Part shown: in pieces, positions 59,201 to 64,000 of the stretch | Position numbering within the stretch: the first letter of the stretch is position 1 | Layout: each line of letters begins with the position of its first letter | Source: Winslowiella iniecta | Lineage (GTDB): Bacteria; Pseudomonadota; Gammaproteobacteria; Enterobacterales; Enterobacteriaceae | Assembly: GCF_001267535.1 (NCBI RefSeq) | Contig: NZ_JRXE01000003.1 | Location: forward strand, 56,476 to 120,475 | Length of the DNA stretch: 64,000 nt | Direction of reading: 5' to 3' | The notes under the pieces: generated by a model | Seen by the model: only the letters and a program-made list of their open reading frames with translations | Databases searched by the model: none | Told to the model about the DNA's origin: nothing | Made by a program: the position numbers and the translations under genes

Positions 59201-61048
59201 TTACTTCTTATCCTTCAATAATTGCTTCGCATCTTCGCTGTTTTTATCGCCCTGATTACGTTCAATCCAGCTGTTAATCCGCGATTTGGCTTCGTCCTGA
59301 ATGCGTTTACGCAGCACCTGGTCAACCTGTAAAGAATATTGCAGGCTATCCCACGCGCCATACAGCCGCAGCGGGATAGCGGTTTCTGTCAGTTTTTGCA
59401 CCAGTTCGTTATTGCCCTGCCAGCCATTGATTACCTTGATGTTAAAGGTGATATCACACTGCTGACTGTCGAGGTCAATAATACCTTTGCCCGCGAGATC
59501 AAGCATCGCTGAACGCCCTTGCAGGTTGACCAGTGCCATGGAACCATTGTCGAGCTGGAGCGAGCCTTTCAGGTGCTGTACTTCAGTGTAGCTGACATCA
59601 GAGTCAGTGCCACGCACCTGATCGCTGCTGCGTTCAACCGCACGCTGAATCATCTGCTGGAAATTCAGCCCGGCCAGCCGCGCATTTTGCATAGTCATCT
59701 CAGCGTTGCCACGCCAGTGTTGCTTGAAATCTTCCACGCTAAGTCCATTGCCGTGCAGTTTTCCCTTCATTGACAGCTTGCCACTGACCGTTTCCGGCAG
59801 TTCGAAAGCTTTCAGCAACGGTGCCAGCTCAATTTGATTGAACACCGGCTGGAAGGTGACCTGAGTCAGTGGATTACGGATATTCACCGTGCCTGGCAGT
59901 GAGAAATCGCCGGAGTCAGTTTTGCCGGTCAGGGTAGCAATATTCATCGCCCCGTGGTCGTTACTGCCGGCAAGCTGTACCTGGCTGAAATCCATACCGC
60001 GCCAGCGCAACGCATCAATCTGCATCCTCAGCGTCGCCGTGATGGCATTGAGCGGTGAGTTTTCATTGCTGCGTTCGGCTGGCTGGGCAATCACCGGCGC
60101 GCGGCCAGCGGTATGTACCTGCGATGGATGGGCGTCGCTGACGGTTTGCAGAAAGTTTCTACCGACAAGCGTATCGATATCCAGCTTCGGCGCATGAAGA
60201 TCGATATTGAGATCCGGCGTAGCGCCTAACTTTCCAGAAACAGTGCCATTCAGCTGACTGTTATTGACAGTTAACGCGATATTTTTTAGCGAGAATTGCT
60301 GGGTTTCATCCAGCCAGTCAGCCAGCAGCGATGCTTCACCCTGCAAGCCTTGCGGCGGTAAATCCGCCCCTTTTAACTGCCAGCTGAGTCGATCAATATT
60401 GCCGGCAATGCGCTGTGGATACTCAGTGACATCCATCGCCCCGTTCAGTGCCAGCTGAAGCTCACGTTGATCGCGACTGACGCGCGTCGTCAGTTCCACA
60501 CGGGCTTGTTTACGGTCGTTTTGCGCCAGGTTGAGGTTGATATCGCGGAAATTAATTTGTTCACCGCCAGCCTGTTGCCAGACCAGCAAGCTGTCCGCCA
60601 CCTGCAATTTGGCGATATCAAATTTCCAGCCGCTGACCGGTTCCGGAGCCGATGAGCCAGATGGGCCAACCGGCGCATTTTCCGGGCGCTGCGCCTCGCT
60701 TTCAGGGGTAACGCGGATCACCGCGTTTTTCAGCATCACCTGTTTAACACTGAGCTGATGAGATAACAGCGGCAGAAGATTGACATCAAGGCGCATATTT
60801 TCCGCATTAATCAGCGGCTGCTGCGCGCCAGGTGCGGTGATCGACATCCGTCCGGCAAGAATGCTCAGCTGCGGCCAGACGTGCCAGCGCAGATTGCCTT
60901 GCAGCTCCAGTTTATAGCCACTGCGCTGTTCAACTTGCTGCACCATATAGGCACGAAAATCGTTGGGATTCACCAGCAGTACCAGCGCTGACATGCCTGC
61001 CACAATTACTACCAACAATATGGCCAGCGTGGTAATCAATCTTCTCAT
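59201..61048 (-). CDS. asmA: AsmA-family envelope protein
   Basis: The 615-residue protein matches E. coli AsmA (617). It has an N-terminal signal-anchor helix (about 5-25, LITTLAILLVVIVAGMSALV), the family segment VNPNDFRAYMVQQVEQRSGY and a long periplasmic beta-rich region. The C-terminal signature is visible in INSWIERNQGD. AsmA-like proteins are thought to act in lipid transport between inner and outer membranes and influence outer-membrane assembly. It lies 33 bp downstream of dcd, as in E. coli. Confidence 0.93.
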   Translation of the reverse strand: MRRLITTLAILLVVIVAGMSALVLLVNPNDFRAYMVQQVEQRSGYKLELQGNLRWHVWPQLSILAGRMSITAPGAQQPLINAENMRLDVNLLPLLSHQLSVKQVMLKNAVIRVTPESEAQRPENAPVGPSGSSAPEPVSGWKFDIAKLQVADSLLVWQQAGGEQINFRDINLNLAQNDRKQARVELTTRVSRDQRELQLALNGAMDVTEYPQRIAGNIDRLSWQLKGADLPPQGLQGEASLLADWLDETQQFSLKNIALTVNNSQLNGTVSGKLGATPDLNIDLHAPKLDIDTLVGRNFLQTVSDAHPSQVHTAGRAPVIAQPAERSNENSPLNAITATLRMQIDALRWRGMDFSQVQLAGSNDHGAMNIATLTGKTDSGDFSLPGTVNIRNPLTQVTFQPVFNQIELAPLLKAFELPETVSGKLSMKGKLHGNGLSVEDFKQHWRGNAEMTMQNARLAGLNFQQMIQRAVERSSDQVRGTDSDVSYTEVQHLKGSLQLDNGSMALVNLQGRSAMLDLAGKGIIDLDSQQCDITFNIKVINGWQGNNELVQKLTETAIPLRLYGAWDSLQYSLQVDQVLRKRIQDEAKSRINSWIERNQGDKNSEDAKQLLKDKK

Positions 61049-61081
61049 CCGATCCTCTTATCCGCCTGAAGCGCCAGGCTG

Positions 61082-61663
61082 TTAGTCTTTATCAATTCGG
61101 CTGGCAACCGCGCCTTGCTGATCCTTATATTTCGCATCCTGACGACGGTTATAAGGGCGCGCAGCCGGACCTGACAATGGTTCAAAGCTTAGCGCACCAA
61201 TCAGCATTCCGGGGCGTAATGCTAAAGGAAGCTTACCGGAATTATAGAACTCAAGAACTATGCAGCCCTGCCAGCCGGGATCGATACGATGGGCGGTGAC
61301 GTGAACCATTAAGCCAAGACGCGCCAGCGACGAGCGCCCATCCAGCCAGCCGACCAGGTCATCAGGAATCGTCACCGACTCAAAGGTGACCGCCAGCGCC
61401 AGCTCTCCCGGATGCAGAAAGAAGGCTTCCCCTTCCGGCAGCACGATTTCATCGCTCATTACCCGATCGAGTGCCGCGCTGACTTCATTTTTTGGCCCGC
61501 TTAAATCAATAAAGGCAGCGGTATGACCGCGAAAGGTGCGAAATTTATTGCCCAGGCGCACATCCACCGTTGCGCCACTGATGCGCTCTACCGGTGGACG
61601 CGGCGTAATTTCAAGCTTGCCGCTGTCAAGCCAGGCTTCGATATCGCGATCGCATAATCTCAT
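61082..61663 (-). CDS. dcd: dCTP deaminase
   Basis: The 193-residue enzyme has exactly the E. coli length and converts dCTP to dUTP for thymidylate synthesis. Visible motifs are [15 protein letters not shown] at the start, the active-site segment [26 protein letters not shown] and the C-terminal [21 protein letters not shown] cap. It is between udk and asmA in the conserved enteric order. Confidence 0.97.
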   Translation of the reverse strand: MRLCDRDIEAWLDSGKLEITPRPPVERISGATVDVRLGNKFRTFRGHTAAFIDLSGPKNEVSAALDRVMSDEIVLPEGEAFFLHPGELALAVTFESVTIPDDLVGWLDGRSSLARLGLMVHVTAHRIDPGWQGCIVLEFYNSGKLPLALRPGMLIGALSFEPLSGPAARPYNRRQDAKYKDQQGAVASRIDKD

Positions 61664-61779
61664 CGCCGTCTACTCCATCACTGTATTGGTTGCTAACACT
61701 GCCACAGGGTTAGCGCAAACGCTATGCCAACCCTGTCATTTTTAAGGCATTTAATCATCGGGTGGCAAGCACGCCGCCG

Positions 61780-62421
61780 CTACTCGAAGAACTGATTGAT
61801 CTTCGCTTTCAGAATATCGATCGCGATACGGTTTTTACCGCCGCGCGGCACAATAATGTCAGCATACTGTTTGGATGGCTCAATAAACTGCAGGAACATT
61901 GGGCGCACCGTTTTTTGATATTGTGCCATCACCGAATCCATCGAACGCCCACGCTCATTGACATCACGCTTCATACGACGCATCAGACAAATATCCAGTG
62001 GCGTATCAACGAAAATTGAGAAATTCATCTCCTGACGCAGACGCGCATCGGTCAGCAGCAGAATGCCTTCCAGAATAATGACTTTTTTTGGCTTCAGATG
62101 GATAGTTTCTTTGGTGCGGGTGTGGTCAACATAGCTGTAAACCGGCAATTCAATCGCCTGCCCCGATTTCAGCATCTGCAAATGTTGCAGCAGCAGATTG
62201 TGATCCATGGCGCTGGGATGGTCGTAGTTGGTTTTTACCCGCTCTTCCATGGTGAGGTGGCTTTGGTCTTTGTAGTAGCAATCTTCCGGGATCACGCCGA
62301 TATGTTCATCGCCGACCTGATCGCGAACTTCACGATACAAGGTACTGGAGATTAAGCTTTTCCCCGACGCTGATGCGCCTGCGATTCCTACAATGACGCA
62401 TTGGTGAGACTTGTCAGTCAT
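61780..62421 (-). CDS. udk: Uridine kinase
   Basis: The 213-residue salvage enzyme phosphorylates uridine and cytidine. The P-loop is [15 protein letters not shown] (about residues 12-26), with conserved [19 protein letters not shown] and [12 protein letters not shown]. It matches E. coli Udk (213). A hairpin (AAGGCGGAG / CTCTGCCTT arms, about 62459-62484) lies in the upstream untranslated region. The next gene upstream is divergent. Confidence 0.97.
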   Translation of the reverse strand: MTDKSHQCVIVGIAGASASGKSLISSTLYREVRDQVGDEHIGVIPEDCYYKDQSHLTMEERVKTNYDHPSAMDHNLLLQHLQMLKSGQAIELPVYSYVDHTRTKETIHLKPKKVIILEGILLLTDARLRQEMNFSIFVDTPLDICLMRRMKRDVNERGRSMDSVMAQYQKTVRPMFLQFIEPSKQYADIIVPRGGKNRIAIDILKAKINQFFE

Positions 62422-62669
62422 AAAATTAAAGACCTGATAACTATGTGACTAATCGATAAGGCGGAGTCGTTTTGCTCTGCCTTATTGACGGGTCAGGAAT
62501 GAGAGGGTTGTTTCGCTGGCAATTATAGGGATTTAGCTGAAGTGATGCCAGAAAAAACCGGTATCGCGCTTTTCAGAAATTCCCCCTTTGGCGCAAACTG
62601 TTTTCCTCGGTAAACTCATGGTTATCTGGCGCGCTGGCCTGAAGTCCGTTATTACCCTGAAGGAAAACT

Positions 62670-63287
62670 ATGTCCTGGAACACATTAAGCTATCTTGGTG
62701 ACAGCATGTTGCTCATCCCCACCGCAGTGATTATTGCGCTGGTGATGCCGTGGAAAAATAACGATCGGCGCGCCGTGTGGTTCTGGATTGTGGTTTTCTG
62801 CCTCGCCGGCGCGCTGGTCAGCCTGTCTAAAATTGCGTTTATGGGGTTTGGCATTGGCAGCGCACGCTTTAACTTCACCGGTTTTAGCGGCCACAGTGCG
62901 ATGTCCGCTACCCTGTGGCCGGTGATGTTCTGGCTGCTGTCCGGCCGTTTAGCTTCAATGGCGCGCGTCACAGCGGTGGCGGTCGGCTATCTTATCCCAT
63001 TGATGGTCGGCTTTTCGCGTCTGGAGCTGGATGTCCACTCCACCAGCGAAGTGGTCAGCGGCCTGTTACTGGGCTATACCCTGAGCAGCGCATTCTTGAT
63101 CTCACAGCGCAGCTCTCAGCTAAAAGGGTTTAGTGTGGTGCAGCTTTGCGTCGCGCTGCTGGTGCCGGTGCTGCTGTTCAGTCATGGCCGCCTGGCGACC
63201 ACCCAGGGCTTTCTGATCAATCTCTCCAAAGAGATCACCGGCTTAAAGAAACCGTTTACCCGTACCGAATTATTGAAACAGCATTAA
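62670..63287 (+). CDS. PAP2-family membrane phosphatase
   Basis: The 205-residue protein has about six membrane helices. It carries the PAP2 motifs: the second motif in FTGFSGHSAMSATLW (Ser-Gly-His, about residues 72-86) and the third in VGFSRLELDVHSTSEVVSG (Arg ... His, about 113-131). The first motif's Lys-x6-Arg-Pro is not evident; only KIAFMGFGIGSAR precedes. Members dephosphorylate phosphatidic acid or undecaprenyl pyrophosphate, which would fit a neighbourhood of polysaccharide genes, but the substrate is not determinable. AAGGA precedes the ATG. Confidence 0.85.
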   Translation: MSWNTLSYLGDSMLLIPTAVIIALVMPWKNNDRRAVWFWIVVFCLAGALVSLSKIAFMGFGIGSARFNFTGFSGHSAMSATLWPVMFWLLSGRLASMARVTAVAVGYLIPLMVGFSRLELDVHSTSEVVSGLLLGYTLSSAFLISQRSSQLKGFSVVQLCVALLVPVLLFSHGRLATTQGFLINLSKEITGLKKPFTRTELLKQH

Positions 63288-63461
63288 CCAACGGGTTTTT
63301 TATCGCCCTCTTCCGGCCGCGCGGTTTCCCGGTTATGGCGCGCATTATTTCGCTTTGCCACAAGCATTGCACAACGAATGTGCTAGCATGCAACAAGAAA
63401 CGAGTATTGTTGAAAGCGTGTAAATCAGCCTGTTCGGCTCTCAGGCATGCAGCTGGAACCG

Positions 63462-64000
63462 ATGATGACAGCAGATATTCTCTCTCACCGACTCACCACT
63501 TCAGGGTGGGGAAAAGCGTTAATCCTGGGCGCGTTAAGCTTCGCGCTGACGCTATTTTGTATTGAACTGATCATGGTCAATGGCAATATCTCGCCATTAT
63601 GGTTTCCCACCACCCTGATGACCGTGGTGGTGTTCCGTCACTCCCTTGCTGCGCTGTTGCCGCTGCTGCTCAGTTGTCTGGTCGGCGTGGTGTTAGCCAA
63701 TGCATTAATGCTTGGTGTGTCGTGGGCCAATATTAGCTTTCCGCTGGTAAATTTATTGCAGGCTTTGGCTGGCGGCTTTCTGCTGCGGCGGGTTCTTGAT
63801 CGTAAAGCGCCCCTTAGCTCGCTAAGCAGCTGGTACAAAATGCTGGCGGCCATTGGAGTTGCCGCGCCACTGTTCGGCGGATTGCTGGCTAACGGCTTGC
63901 TGAATGATGCTGGCGCTCCGCCACTGCACTTTATCGCCACCTGGGCAATATCAGAAATGATCGGGATGCTGGCGCTGGCGCCGGTTTGTCTGCTGTGGCG
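63462..64000 (+). CDS. yegE: MASE1-domain membrane sensor, YegE-like cyclic-di-GMP protein (partial)
   Basis: The reading frame is open to the right edge, giving the first 179 residues. They form a MASE1 membrane sensor with about six helices (GALSFALTLFCIELI, the conserved ISPLWFPTTLMTVVVFRH, and ATWAISEMIGMLALAPVCLL). In E. coli yegE lies next to udk and encodes MASE1-PAS-GGDEF-EAL; the same position and similar N-terminal sequence support the name. The catalytic domains are outside the window. ATG codons at 63447, 63462 and 63465 are possible starts. Confidence 0.82.
   Translation, partial: MMTADILSHRLTTSGWGKALILGALSFALTLFCIELIMVNGNISPLWFPTTLMTVVVFRHSLAALLPLLLSCLVGVVLANALMLGVSWANISFPLVNLLQALAGGFLLRRVLDRKAPLSSLSSWYKMLAAIGVAAPLFGGLLANGLLNDAGAPPLHFIATWAISEMIGMLALAPVCLLW

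Overview
The window looks like a chromosomal segment of a plant- or insect-associated enterobacterium of the Erwiniaceae (Pantoea/Erwinia type). Three things point there: Escherichia-like backbone order (sbcB ... yeeZ-hisLGDCBHAFI-wzz-gnd ... galF-wza region-yegH-asmA-dcd-udk-yegE), an amylovoran/stewartan-like exopolysaccharide locus in place of colanic acid genes, and a PQQ-dependent glucose dehydrogenase. No tRNA, rRNA, insertion sequence or CRISPR array was seen.

Left part (1-12.3 kb): the N-terminal 918 residues of a very large unrecognised protein with an HEISH zinc-protease-like motif run off the left edge. Then come gcd and a TonB-dependent receptor of the YncD/PqqU family (PQQ enzyme beside PQQ importer), the chemotaxis coupling protein gene cheV, sbcB, and an isolated two-gene unit: a SycD/LcrH-like type III secretion chaperone followed by a two-helix membrane protein, in the order usual for chaperone and translocator.

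12.3-19.2 kb: a putrescine utilisation (Puu) locus arranged as divergent puuA-puuE-puuP and puuD-puuB. puuC and puuR are absent from the locus, but a PuuR-like operator core lies between puuA and puuD. A 66-codon upstream ORF overlaps the puuP start.

19.2-27.6 kb: yeeZ and the complete histidine operon with its leader peptide and attenuator.

27.6-38.4 kb: wzz, gnd and an O-antigen cluster read leftwards (two GT2 genes, wzy, wzx, GT2, GT32). It is preceded by a JUMPstart/ops element and an AT-rich 1.3-kb gene-free stretch. An orphan acyltransferase gene points the other way.

38.7-57.4 kb: galE, galF, a Tat-exported protein proposed to be a WceF/AmsF-type tailspike-like EPS enzyme, and the EPS cluster read leftwards: wza-wzb-wzc-GT2-wzy-GT4-sugar-phosphate transferase, then GT2, a pyruvyltransferase-family gene, wzx and a further GT. 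A second JUMPstart/ops, RcsAB-like boxes upstream of wza, galF and the tailspike-like gene, and a hairpin after wzc suggest shared Rcs and RfaH control of surface polysaccharides.

57.4-64 kb: conserved backbone: yegH, asmA, dcd, udk, a PAP2 phosphatase and the start of a MASE1 protein (YegE-like) cut by the right edge. Coding sequence between about 30.4 and 56 kb is visibly AT-richer than the flanks, fitting exchange of surface-polysaccharide genes.
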